Assembly: GCA_963663635.2 (NCBI GenBank) | Contig: CAXXMY010000016.1 | Span: forward strand, 1 to 64,000 | Origin: Poriferisodalis sp963663635 | GTDB lineage: Bacteria > Actinomycetota > Acidimicrobiia > Acidimicrobiales > Poriferisodalaceae | DNA length: 64,000 nt | Direction of reading: 5' to 3' | In this document: piece after piece, positions 54,243-62,224 of the stretch | How positions within the stretch are numbered: position 1 is the stretch's first letter | Layout: every line of letters begins with the position of its first letter | Made by a program: the position numbers and the translations under genes | Notes under the pieces: model-generated | Told to the model about the DNA's origin: nothing | The model's input: the letters and a program-made list of their open reading frames with translations, nothing else | Databases searched by the model: none

Positions 54243-54567
54243 TCATTGGTTTGGTTTTCCAGCCCCGGTTGGGGTGGTCTTGTGGGCAGCGTAGAACGCT
54301 GCTTCGAATTCTGCGGGCGGGGTGTCGTTGCAGTGGCCGTGGAGCCGTTGCTGGTTGAACCAGTGCACCCAGCCCAGGGTGGCGAGTTCGAGCTGGTCGG
54401 TGTCGTGCCAGCCGTGTGTGTCGGGTCCGTAGGCGCATTCGGCCTTGTAGAGACCGTTGGTCGTGGCGGCCAATGCTGTTGTCATAGGAATCGGCGACGG
54501 TGCCGATGCTGGGCCGGGCGCCGATCTCGTCGAGGCGTTCGGTGAATCGCAGCGACGTGAACTGGGC
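54243..54567 (-). pseudogene. IS3-2 orfB, C-terminal part, frameshifted
   Basis: Reading leftward, AQFTSLRFTERLDEIGARPSIGTVADSYDN matches the IS3 integrase core. An extra A in GACAACAGC then shifts the frame. The continuation ALAATTNGLYKAECAYGPD to WVHWFNQQRLHGH lies in another frame and ends at 54243. The N-terminal part is at 56017-56622, across IS30-2. The gene is broken twice. Confidence 0.82.
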
Positions 54568-56016
54568 GGATTCAATCGGTCGTCGCAACACCTCGATTGT
54601 GGAGGTGTGAGATGGGGACGATGCGGGAGCGTCAGCGCGAGGTCCAGTTGTATCGGGGGCAGATCCGGTCGCCGGGCCGGCCGACGGTCGCGTGGCGGCA
54701 GGACCGGGTTCGGTTCTGGGCGGCGATCGCTGGCGGCGACAAGACCGGGGACGCGGCGGCACAAGCGGGGGTGTCATCCCCCGTTGGGTTCCGGTGGTTC
54801 GGTCACGCTGGCGGGGTGAACCCTTGTTTGTCCCCGACGGTGTCGGGCCGGTTTCTGTCGTTTGCTGAGCGTGAGGACATCGCGTTGTTCGGGGCTCAGG
54901 GCCTCGGTGTGGGTGAGATTGCCCGCAGGCTCGATCGCAGCCCGTCGACGGTCTCGCGGGAGCTTCGCCGCAACGCGTCGACGAGAACGTTCCGGCTCGA
55001 GTACAAGGCGACGATCGCGCAGTGGCACGCAGAGCGGCGCGCTCGTCGTCCCAAGCGAGCGAAGCTCGCCGGCAACGATCGGCTTCGCAGCTATGTGGCT
55101 GAGCGGCTCTCGGGCGCGGTTCGGTCGCCCGGCGGTCGCGCCTTGGGGCCTGTTGGCCCGAAGTGGCAGGGCCGCAACAAGCCTCATCGTGGGGACCGCC
55201 GCTGGGTGCAGGGCTGGAGTCCCGAGCAGATCTCGAATCGCCTGAAGGCCGATTTCGCCGATGATGAGTCCATGCGCATCAGCCACGAGGCCATCTATCA
55301 GGCGCTCTACGTCGAACGCCGGGGTGCGCTCGGCCGCGAGCTGGTCGCGTGCCTGCGCTCGGGGAGGGCTCTGAGGGTTCCTCGGGCCCGAGCCCGCCAG
55401 ACCGCCTGGGCCCAACTCACCCCGGAGGTGATGATCAGCGAACGACCCGCCGAGGTCGAGGACCGGGCCGTGCCCGGACATTGGGACCGCGATCTGGTGA
55501 TCGGTCTGAAGCGCTCAGCGATCGGCACCCTTGTCGAACGCACCACCCGCTTCACGATGCTGATCCACCTGCCACGCGAACACGGCTACGGCGTCGTCCC
55601 TCGCACCAAGAACGGGCCAGCCCTCGCCGGCTACGGCGCGATCACCATGAAGAACGCTCTCGCAGCATCAATGACCACACTGCCCGAACAGCTGCGCCGC
55701 TCGGTGACCTGGGACCGCGGCAAGGAACTGTCGGCCCACGCCGCGTTCACCGTCGAGACCGACATCGCGGTCTGCTTCGCCGACCCCAAGAGCCCCAGCC
55801 AGCGAGGCACCAACGAGAACACCAACGGACTGCTGCGCCAATACTTCCCCAACCGCACCGACCTGTCCCGCTGGACCGCCGAAGAGATCGAAGCCGTCGC
55901 CCACACCCTCAACACCCGGCCACGCAAGACCCTCGGATGGAAGACCCCAGCAGAAGCCCTCGACGAACACCTACGCTCGCTACAACAAGCCGGTGTTGCG
56001 ACGACCAGTTGAGTCC
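54568..56016 (+). mobile_element. IS30-family element IS30-2 inserted in IS3-2 orfB
   Basis: Left end GGATTCAATCGGTCGTCGCAACACC (25 nt from 54568, shown in parts) and the inverted right end to 56016 match at 22 of 25 positions. The core GGTCGTCGCAACACC is perfect (54578-54592 and the reverse of 55992-56006). The element is about 1449 bp. The orfB motif HSDAGS on one side and QFTSLRF on the other show the insertion point. Exact ends and the short duplication are uncertain. Confidence 0.82.
54612..56012 (+). CDS. IS30-family transposase (IS30-2)
   Basis: A 466-residue protein. An N-terminal extension of about 75 residues precedes the HTH (SFAEREDIALFGAQGLGVGEIARRL, then DRSPSTVSRELRRN). The catalytic DDE residues lie in GHWDRDLVIGLK, VTWDRGKELSAH and GTNENTNGLLRQYF. 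ATG 54612 follows a perfect GGAGGTG at 54601. Its stop lies in the right terminal repeat. It is longer than, and only distantly similar to, the IS30-1 transposase. It appears intact. Confidence 0.9.
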   Translation: MGTMRERQREVQLYRGQIRSPGRPTVAWRQDRVRFWAAIAGGDKTGDAAAQAGVSSPVGFRWFGHAGGVNPCLSPTVSGRFLSFAEREDIALFGAQGLGVGEIARRLDRSPSTVSRELRRNASTRTFRLEYKATIAQWHAERRARRPKRAKLAGNDRLRSYVAERLSGAVRSPGGRALGPVGPKWQGRNKPHRGDRRWVQGWSPEQISNRLKADFADDESMRISHEAIYQALYVERRGALGRELVACLRSGRALRVPRARARQTAWAQLTPEVMISERPAEVEDRAVPGHWDRDLVIGLKRSAIGTLVERTTRFTMLIHLPREHGYGVVPRTKNGPALAGYGAITMKNALAASMTTLPEQLRRSVTWDRGKELSAHAAFTVETDIAVCFADPKSPSQRGTNENTNGLLRQYFPNRTDLSRWTAEEIEAVAHTLNTRPRKTLGWKTPAEALDEHLRSLQQAGVATTS

Positions 56017-56622
56017 AGCTTGCGATCCGGCGTCGGAGTGTGCCACGAGTCCGACCAGGCGGCGGTTGCCGCGTGAGCGGCGGGCCATCTCCAATGCGTC
56101 GAGGACCATCTCGGTGCGCATGTGCGAAGCGACGCGCCAGCCCACGATGCGGCGGCTGAAAGCGTCCACGATGAAGCACACATAGGCCATCCCTGCCCGG
56201 GTCGCGACATAGGCCGGATCGGTCACCCACAACGCGTCGGGCCGATCCGCGGTGAAGTCCCGGTTGACCAGGTCGGGCGCCCGCACAGCGTCAGGATCGC
56301 GGCGGGTGGTGAACATCTTGCGCCGCCGGCTGACGCCGCGTACGCCCAGCTGGCGCATCAGCCGGGCGACCTGGTCCCGGCCGATCTCGTGACCCGCGCG
56401 TCGGGCGGCCTTGCCCAGCTTGCGCGCCCCGCAGACCTTGCGGTTCGCGACCCACAACGCCAACAAGACCGGCATCCACACCGCGTCCGAGACCGCCCGC
56501 GCCGACCGCAGCCGTTGGCGGTGCTTGGCCGCGTAATACGTGCTCGGGGCCACCCCCAGCGCAGTGCAGACGGGCTCGACCCCGAGCTCGCCACGATGAG
56601 CGTCGACGAACGACACCGTCAC
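56017..56622 (-). pseudogene. IS3-2 orfB, N-terminal part
   Basis: Leftward frame from GTG 56622 (MTVSFVDAHRGELGVEPVC). It has the HTH_21 region ALGVAPSTYYAAKHRQRL and the start of the integrase core (ALWVTDPAYVATRAGMAYVC, then VDAFSRRIVGW). It reaches the second catalytic Asp in AHSDAGS, where IS30-2 begins. The frame lies in phase with orfA after its stop, unlike the usual -1 arrangement, so an indel may have accumulated. Confidence 0.82.
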
Positions 56623-56643
56623 CTCAGTGGGCGGTCGAGCCCC

Positions 56644-56961
56644 TTACGCGAAAAAAGCCGACGCCTTGCGCAAGATCTCGTTCGCCCGACGCAGCTCCCG
56701 GACCTCGGCCTCCAGCGCCTTGATCCGCTCAGCCTGCTCGCTGTTCACACCAGGCCTCAACCCAGCATCGACCTCGGCCTGGCGCACCCACGACCGCAGC
56801 GACTCCACCCCGATCCCCAACTGGGCCGCGACCCGCCCCGCCGTCCCGTGATCGGTGCCCAGCTCCTTTCGAAGCTGACGCACCGCACGCACAGCACGCT
56901 CGGACTCCGCCTCGCTGTACCGACGCGTCGTCGGCTTCCCAGGCGACATCTCATGTGGCAT
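56644..56961 (-). CDS. IS3-2 orfA (transposase helix-turn-helix subunit)
   Basis: A small OrfA protein of about 105 residues. The HTH_Tnp_1 domain spans RRYSEAESERAVRAVRQLRK to GVESLRSWVRQAEVDAG. A leucine-zipper-like helix follows (ERIKALEAEVRELRRANEIL), and the typical end is KASAFFA. A run of six T precedes the stop, the usual IS3 slippage site. ATG 56961 is chosen. IS110-C sits 40 bp upstream, in the terminal repeat that carries the IS3 promoter. Confidence 0.82.
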   Translation of the reverse strand: MPHEMSPGKPTTRRYSEAESERAVRAVRQLRKELGTDHGTAGRVAAQLGIGVESLRSWVRQAEVDAGLRPGVNSEQAERIKALEAEVRELRRANEILRKASAFFA

Positions 56962-57001
56962 GACTCCATCCTCGTATCCAACATCAGGAGCCTCCAACAA
57001 A

Positions 57002-57227
57002 CAGTGAAGATGTGCGCGGGGAGTGGGCCGTCGACATCTGACTTGCCAACAAACTGGCCCTGCGCGTTGTGGGTGCCTTGCCTGGGACTCGTCGACGTCG
57101 CCGGCCCGCTTCTCGGACTTGTCAGCTGCGGCCGGTCCGCAACGAGCGACGTGACCTCATAGGAACCTGCGCCAACAGATGCCTCATCACTGTTATGTCC
57201 GTCCCGTCCCGGCACAGCCGCTCCGAG
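57002..57227 (+). ncRNA. Putative bridge RNA region of IS110-C
   Basis: Contains CCAACAAAC (57046-57054), identical over 9 nt to the left junction 56994-57002. It also has CCTGG (57081-57085), complementary to the right target CCAGG (58323-58327). IS110-B differs here by two bases within this guide and matches its own, different, target instead. Flanking scaffold (CTTGC before, CTGGCC after, GTGCCTT before the second guide) is unchanged. Transcript and fold are unknown. Confidence 0.52.
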
Positions 57228-58307
57228 ATGGCCGACTTCAGCATGCCAGACCCACAACAGGCGGTGATCGGCGGGATTGAGGGCCACACCGACTTCCACG
57301 TCGCCGCGGCGCTCGACCCGCTCGGCCGAGTACTGGGCACAGAGTCGTTCCCTGCGACCCGCGCCGGCTACCGCTTGACCCACACATGGCTCGCGTCGTT
57401 CGGCCCGATCACCACGGTCGGTGTCGAGTCCACCGGATCGTTCGGTGCGGCCCTGACCCGGTCGCTGATCGATCAGGGCTGCCGGGTGATCGAGGTCAAC
57501 CAGCCGCACCCGCATCTGCGCTCGCGTCGCGCCAAGAACGACACCATCGACGCCGAGGCCGCTGCCCGCAAGGTGCTCTCGGGCGAAGCGACCGCAGCCG
57601 CCACCGACACCACCGGCATCGTCGAAGCGATCCGCCAGCTCAGCGTGACCCGAAACAGCGCCGTCAAGGCCCGCGCCGCCGCGTTGTGCCAGCTCGGCGA
57701 CCTGCTCATCACCGCTCCCGCCGCGTTGCGCGAGCAGCTCGACACCCGCCGGACCCTGGAGGGCACCGCCGCCGTGTGCGCTCGGTTGCGGCCCGACACG
57801 GACCGCCTCGCCGATCCCGCCCAAGCCGCCAACCCAGCACTGCGCAGCCTCGGGCGCCGCGTCGCCCAGCTCAGCGCCGAGGCCGACGAGCTCGGTCGCC
57901 GGCTCGACCGGCTCGTCGCCACCGCAGCGCCCACAACCCTGTCACGCCTCGGGTGCGGCACTCACCACACCGCGGCCCTGCTCGTCGCCGCGGGCCACAA
58001 CATCGACCGGCTCGGCTCCGAGGCGTCCTTCGCTCACCTGTGCGCAGCCGCGCCGGTCCCCGCATCCAGCGGGCGCACCCAGCGTCACCGACTCAACTTC
58101 GCACCCAACCGCTCAGCCAACCGCGCCCTGCACATGATCGTCATCGTCCGGCTCCGCTACCGCGAACGAACCCGCAGCTACACCGACCGCCGCCTCGCCC
58201 AAGGCAAAACCAAAAAAGAAGCCATCCGCTGCCTCAAACGCTTCGTCACCCGAGAGCTCTACCGCACCCTCCGAGGCGACCTCTCCACCCTCACAACCCG
58301 CACTTGA
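57228..58307 (+). CDS. IS110-family transposase (IS110-C), first catalytic Asp changed to Glu
   Basis: A 359-residue protein from ATG 57228, nearly identical to IS110-B. At residue 18 the DEDD Asp is Glu (codon GAG 57279-57281 in GGIEGHTDFH; IS110-B has GAC in GGIDCHTDFG). The other residues remain: Glu in VESTGSFG and two Asp in AKNDTIDAEAAA. The C-terminal serine region VPASSGRTQRHRLNF is intact. The substitution would be expected to weaken or abolish catalysis, so this copy is probably immobile unless helped in trans. Confidence 0.88.
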   Translation: MADFSMPDPQQAVIGGIEGHTDFHVAAALDPLGRVLGTESFPATRAGYRLTHTWLASFGPITTVGVESTGSFGAALTRSLIDQGCRVIEVNQPHPHLRSRRAKNDTIDAEAAARKVLSGEATAAATDTTGIVEAIRQLSVTRNSAVKARAAALCQLGDLLITAPAALREQLDTRRTLEGTAAVCARLRPDTDRLADPAQAANPALRSLGRRVAQLSAEADELGRRLDRLVATAAPTTLSRLGCGTHHTAALLVAAGHNIDRLGSEASFAHLCAAAPVPASSGRTQRHRLNFAPNRSANRALHMIVIVRLRYRERTRSYTDRRLAQGKTKKEAIRCLKRFVTRELYRTLRGDLSTLTTRT

Positions 58308-58426
58308 CATCTATAGGAACGTCCAGGGCGATTCACCAAACCACACCCCCAACAACCCCGCACGACCCCAACCCGCCACCGGCCCAGAAATCCCACGCCC
58401 ACCAACAACCAATCGGTGGATTCAGG

Positions 58427-59687
58427 CTTAGACCCTCGTGCGCCTGGAACCGACAGCGCGCTCAATCAGCTGATCAATGAAGAGGTGCGGCGTTGGAATC
58501 TTGACTTCAAGCGGGGCATGCGTTCTCGAGAGCTCTACGACGCTGGCCGCATAGCCGAACGAGCCAGGCGCGATCTGCTCGGCTACGGACCGCTTGAGCC
58601 GTTGTTGGACGACGACGACGTCTGGGAGATCATGGTCAATGCACCTCACAAGATCTTCGTCAAGCGTCACCAAGGTCCGAGCGGATACCACGACGAGGCG
58701 TTTCACGACGACGAACACGTCCGCCGGACCTTGACGCGAATTCTCGACGACGCATCCGGATCGCACCGCAAGCTGGACCCGAGCGAGGGTCTCCAGGACG
58801 CGCAGCTCGACAACGGCGCCCGCCTGCACATTGTCCACGACGACATCGGCCGGGGCGGGCATCTCATCTTCAACGTCCGCAAGTTCACCGGAGTCGCATT
58901 CGCAACGCTCGAAGAACTGACCCTCGTGGGCACGCTCACCCCGCAGATCGCCGATTTTCTGCGCGCCGCGGTCCGCAGCCAGCGGTCAATCCTGTTCGCG
59001 GGTGCCCCCGGCAGCGGCAAGACAACCCTGCTGCGGTGCTGCGCTGCCGAACTCGATCCCTCGTTGCGGATCGTGACCGCCGAGGAAGTGTTCGAGGTCG
59101 AGATCCCGTTGCCGAACGTTGCGAGCATGCAGACACGCCCCGGCCGAGCCGAGCGATCACCGGTCGACCTTCGTCGCCTGGTATCGGGCTTTCTGCGAAT
59201 GGCACCTGACGTGGCCGTGGTCGGTGAGGTCCGCGACCGTGAAGCGGTGCCGTTGCTGCTGACTCTGTCCAGCGGCGTCACCGGATACGCCACCATTCAC
59301 GCTGGCTCTGCTCGCCAAGCGCTGGCGCGGCTCCGCTTGATGTGTCAAATATCACCGGAAGTCCGCGGCATGCCGCCTGGGGCGATCAGCCAGCTGATCG
59401 CCGACTCGATCGACATCGTCGTCCATCTCCGGCGAGGTCCAAGCGGCGTGCGGATCAGCGAGATTCTCGCCCTCGAGGACTTAAGCGCCAAGCTGCGCGA
59501 GCCGCACTTCGCGGCGACCACGCTGTACAACAACGACGACGACGCCGACAACGCCACCGGGATCGAGCAGATGCCGGCTCAAGCGGTCGAGCCGCCCCCA
59601 ACAGCGGTGAGCTCGTCCGGACTCCCCGACCCCGCCGGGACTGAGCCCTCCACGGTGCCTTCTGCCACCCGTGCGCCATGCCGTTGA
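58427..59687 (+). pseudogene. cpaF/tadA secretion ATPase, main 3' fragment
   Basis: Type II/IV secretion ATPase of the Tad pilus. It contains LLGYGPLEPLLDDDDVWEIMVNAP, Walker A ILFAGAPGSGKTTLLR, the Glu segment TAEEVFEVEIPLPN, Walker B VAVVGEVRDREAVPLLLTL, and the His box GYATIHAGSARQAL. All are intact. Only the first 23 codons are missing, left at 52621-52690 beyond IS1380-2. An in-frame GTG at 58416 inside the IS right repeat could restart translation (MDSGLDPRAPG), replacing 23 residues by 5. No Shine-Dalgarno is evident there. Thus the ATPase is disrupted but perhaps not lost. Confidence 0.85.
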
Positions 59688-60532
59688 TGTTCACCATCGC
59701 CGGTTCCTTCGGGCTGTTCCTGTTGCTCGGGATCCCTCCTGCCCGAATCATGGGCGCAGGGCGCCGAGCAGAAACGAAACGGTCGACGACATCGTGGCGA
59801 CCGCGGAATCGGCTCGTTCGGCCACGTCGAGCGCTCATCACGATGGCGGCAGCGATCGCCGGGTGGTTCGGAGCGTGGCTGCTGTTCGGCAACGGGCTCG
59901 GTTCCGCAACCGCCGCGGTGCTCGCTGCTGCGGTTCCCGCGCACAGCGCGTCGGCTCTCCGTCGGCGGCAGATCTGGAGTGCTCGCCACGCGTGGCCTCG
60001 GCTGCTGTCGGAGATACGCGTCTTCGTCACGAGCAGGGGTCAGTTCATTCCTGGTGCGGTCTTCGCGGCCGGTGCCAGCGCCCCCATCGAGATTCGCGGC
60101 GCATTCTCCTATGCGGCCCGAACCTGGGCGCTCAGCACTGACTTTGAAGCGGCCCTGGCAGTGCTCCGGGAGGCACTGGCCGATCCCACCGCGGACGCTG
60201 TATGCGAAACCCTTCTCGCGGCGCATCGAATCGGAGGAGTCGATCTCGACGGTCGATTGCGCGCGCTCGCAGAGGCCGCCCAGGTGGAGGCAGCCGCACG
60301 TCAGGATGCCCGTGCACGGCAAGCCGGAGCGAGGTTCGCTCGGAGTTTCGTGCTCGTGGTGCCGGCATTCATGGCCGTGATCGGTCTTGGCATCGGTCGG
60401 GGACGCGAGGCCTACCAGGACCCGAGCGGGCAACTGCTTGTGGCCTTGAGTCTCGGGGCCGTGGCGGGCTGCTGGTTCTGGGCCGGTCGGATCATGGCCG
60501 TGCTGCAACGGCGCCGGGTCTTCAGCGAGTGA
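59678..60532 (+). CDS. TadB-like type II secretion F-domain membrane protein
   Basis: A 284-residue inner-membrane platform protein. An N-terminal helix (TIAGSFGLFLLLGIPPARI) and a helix pair near 60-100 come first. A cytoplasmic F domain follows (WPRLLSEIRVFVTSRGQFIPGAVFAAG), and two C-terminal helices complete it (FVLVVPAFMAVIGLGIG and LVALSLGAVAGCWFWAG). This is the TadB layout. It overlaps the end of cpaF by 10 bp and precedes tadC by 2 bp. Confidence 0.78.
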   Translation: MPLMFTIAGSFGLFLLLGIPPARIMGAGRRAETKRSTTSWRPRNRLVRPRRALITMAAAIAGWFGAWLLFGNGLGSATAAVLAAAVPAHSASALRRRQIWSARHAWPRLLSEIRVFVTSRGQFIPGAVFAAGASAPIEIRGAFSYAARTWALSTDFEAALAVLREALADPTADAVCETLLAAHRIGGVDLDGRLRALAEAAQVEAAARQDARARQAGARFARSFVLVVPAFMAVIGLGIGRGREAYQDPSGQLLVALSLGAVAGCWFWAGRIMAVLQRRRVFSE

Positions 60533-60534
60533 CC

Positions 60535-61410
60535 ATGATCGCAGCAAGTTGTTCGGCGACACTCGGTGTCGGCGCGATGCTCATCCTGTCCGAGGTGCGA
60601 TGGTTCCGCCGAGTGCCGCTTGCCCGTCGCCTCGAACCGCCGAGGCAACCGCACCCGGTGCCATTCCGTGCCCGAGTGAGCTCTGCAACGATGGCCGCCG
60701 AAATCGGCGACCGCGTCGCGACCCTGTTCGGCCTGGATCAAGATCTCGGCACACGCTTGGACCGCCTCGGGCGACGGCAGTCCGAGGCTCAGTTTCGAAC
60801 GCGTCAAACCACAGCGTCCGCGGCTGCGCTGCTCTCGTCGATCGCCGTAGTGCTGTGGATCGGTGCAGCACCGATTCCGGCACTGCTCATCGGAATCGCA
60901 GTCGCCGCTGCGACGTTCCTTTTGCCAGAGCGTCTGCTTTCGCAGGCGATCACTGCCCGCGGCGTCGAGCTGACCGAGGAGCTACCGACCGTCACCGAGC
61001 AGATTGCAATGCTGCTCGCCAGCGGCATGTCCCTGACCAACGCCTTCCAAACGACCGGACAGCGAGGCCGAGGCGTTTGCCCGGCAGATCTGAGACGTGT
61101 CAGCGCCAGGGTCGCTCACGGCGCCACCGTCGAGACTGCGCTCGAAGAATGGGCCGAGGCGGCGGGCTCAGCCGACGTTCGCCGCCTGGTCGGCGTGCTC
61201 ACACTGCATGAGGACGCTGCCGACATTGCCGCGCTGGTGTCCGACGAGGCCCGTTCGGCGCGTTCCGCCACTCATCGACGCCTGATCGAACGCATTGAGC
61301 GCCGAAACGAGCAGGTCTGGATACCGGTCACTGTCGCCGCACTCGTGCCCGGCGTAGTCCTGCTCTCGATCCCGTTCAGCGACGCCTTGCGGAGCTACAC
61401 GGTCGCGTGA
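60535..61410 (+). CDS. TadC-like type II secretion F-domain membrane protein
   Basis: A 291-residue protein. Helices lie near the start (IAASCSATLGVGAMLIL), in the middle (ALLSSIAVVLWIGAAPIPALLIGIAVAAATF) and at the end (VTVAALVPGVVLLSIPFS). The T2SF segment is ELPTVTEQIAMLLASGMSLTNAFQ. It is the partner of TadB in the pilus platform. ATG 60535 is used; it lies 2 bp after the TadB stop. The next gene (pilin) follows after 86 bp. Confidence 0.78.
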   Translation: MIAASCSATLGVGAMLILSEVRWFRRVPLARRLEPPRQPHPVPFRARVSSATMAAEIGDRVATLFGLDQDLGTRLDRLGRRQSEAQFRTRQTTASAAALLSSIAVVLWIGAAPIPALLIGIAVAAATFLLPERLLSQAITARGVELTEELPTVTEQIAMLLASGMSLTNAFQTTGQRGRGVCPADLRRVSARVAHGATVETALEEWAEAAGSADVRRLVGVLTLHEDAADIAALVSDEARSARSATHRRLIERIERRNEQVWIPVTVAALVPGVVLLSIPFSDALRSYTVA

Positions 61411-61496
61411 TCAGTCAACAAGCACCGAGGCGAGCCTGTTCGCCCGTCTCCCAATCCGCCTCAGCCGATCGACCCACCCACGGAAGGGAACCATTC

Positions 61497-61757
61497 ATGA
61501 TTCACATTGATCTCGTTGCCCAGTCCACCGTTCGAGCCGTCATGGCGACCGTCGTGCTGTTCGTGTGTTGCGGTCCCGACGCATTCGTCAAGAGTCGAAG
61601 CACGAGCCGCGGCGAGCGGGGTGAGGGTGTGATCAGTGTTGCCATCGCTGTGCTGATCATCGCTTCGCTCGGCGCGCTGATGTGGGTCGGCTTCAAGACG
61701 TTGTGGGAGAGCGCCGAACAGACGACGAATACCGAGATCGCCAAGATCGGCAAGTGA
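61497..61757 (+). CDS. Small pilin-like membrane protein of the Tad locus
   Basis: An 86-residue protein. An N-terminal region of about 40 residues with a hydrophobic stretch (STVRAVMATVVLFVCC) leads to ERGEGVISVAIAVLIIASLGALMWVGFKTLW. This is a Gly-Glu-Gly followed by a hydrophobic helix, as in Flp pilins or DUF4244-type actinobacterial proteins. The tail is short and polar. It has the best ribosome site of the operon (GGAAGGGA, 8 nt before ATG 61497), fitting a highly translated structural subunit. The prepilin cleavage site is not typical, so the pilin role is inferred from position. Confidence 0.55.
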   Translation: MIHIDLVAQSTVRAVMATVVLFVCCGPDAFVKSRSTSRGERGEGVISVAIAVLIIASLGALMWVGFKTLWESAEQTTNTEIAKIGK

Positions 61758-62224
61758 GCGCAAACCCGAGGCGCGAGCATCCGTCTGGACGATCTGGCGC
61801 GAGTCGATCCAGTCGCACAGCGAGGGGCACGCTCACCAATGAACGCGGCGCCGGGCTCATCGCACTCACGTGGAGCGTTCTCGCTTACCTGATGTTCCTC
61901 ATGCTTGCGGTGCAGGTGGCGATGGACTTCTACACCGCGTCGGTCGTTGGAGCCGTTGGACATGACGCCGTCCGCCAGGCTGCGTTCGCCGGCGGCAGCT
62001 TCGACGCACGCGCCGATGCCGAGCGATGGCTGCGGGCGCGCATCGGCAATTCGGTACACCTTGAGTCCGTCAGCTGGGACGCCATCGATGGCGTCGTATC
62101 GCTCAATCTGGCGGTTCGTCCGCCCACGGTGCTGATCGGTGCGCCCGGCCTGTCGACCTTCCGTCGCCTCGAACGCCGCTTCGATATGCGCATCGAGACG
62201 CCGAAGTTCGAGCGCAGCGGATGA
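61754..62224 (+). CDS. TadE-like pseudopilin 1
   Basis: A 156-residue protein that begins with a basic leader of about 30 residues. NERGAGLIALTWSVLAYLMFLMLAVQVAMDFYTASVV follows in TadE style: Gly, then a long membrane helix. The remainder (HDAVRQAAFAGGSFDARADAERWL) is the usual soluble TadE-like part. The GTG start at 61754 overlaps the pilin stop (GTGA), so translation is coupled. Confidence 0.68.
   Translation: MSANPRREHPSGRSGASRSSRTARGTLTNERGAGLIALTWSVLAYLMFLMLAVQVAMDFYTASVVGAVGHDAVRQAAFAGGSFDARADAERWLRARIGNSVHLESVSWDAIDGVVSLNLAVRPPTVLIGAPGLSTFRRLERRFDMRIETPKFERSG

Larger units (their letters stand above)
57002..58322 (+). mobile_element. IS110-family element IS110-C inserted in the right terminal repeat of IS3-2
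   Basis: The element is near identical to IS110-B, the same 1321 bp, with the same ends (CAGTGAAGATGTG and TATAGGAACGT). It splits the IS3-2 terminal repeat between CCAGGGCGATTCA and CTCCAACAAA. The tip-proximal 13 nt stay on its right side, as for IS110-B in IS3-1. No inverted repeats or duplication are evident. Confidence 0.88.
54217..58335 (-). mobile_element. IS3-family element IS3-2, inserted in IS1380-2 and itself carrying IS30-2 and IS110-C
   Basis: Terminal repeats begin TGAACCGCTCTGG (from 54217) and, on the reverse strand from 58335, TGAATCGCCCTGG. The inner continuation TTTGTTGGAG is found at 54231 and, beyond IS110-C, at the reverse of 56992-57001. A 4-bp duplication CCAA flanks it (54213-54216 and 58336-58339). 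Without the nested elements it would be about 1.35 kb, normal for IS3. Its genes read leftward. Confidence 0.88.
52691..58426 (+). mobile_element. IS1380-family element, copy 2 (IS1380-2), carrying nested IS3, IS30 and IS110
   Basis: Terminal repeats CCTGAATCCACCG (52691-52703) and CGGTGGATTCAGG (58414-58426) are flanked by CTTAG duplications (52686-52690 and 58427-58431). Removing the IS3-2 block and one CCAA leaves 1613 bp, against 1612 bp for copy 1. The 3' non-coding part of copy 1 (CGCCCAAACACACCAAACCA) is split here at 54216/58336. Both copies target CT(A/T)AG. Confidence 0.92.

Noticed and set aside
58416..58430. GTG 58416 as the native cpaF start
   Set aside because: The codons up to 58426 belong to the IS1380 terminal repeat. 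The native start is GTG 52621, shown by the target duplication and the restored frame.
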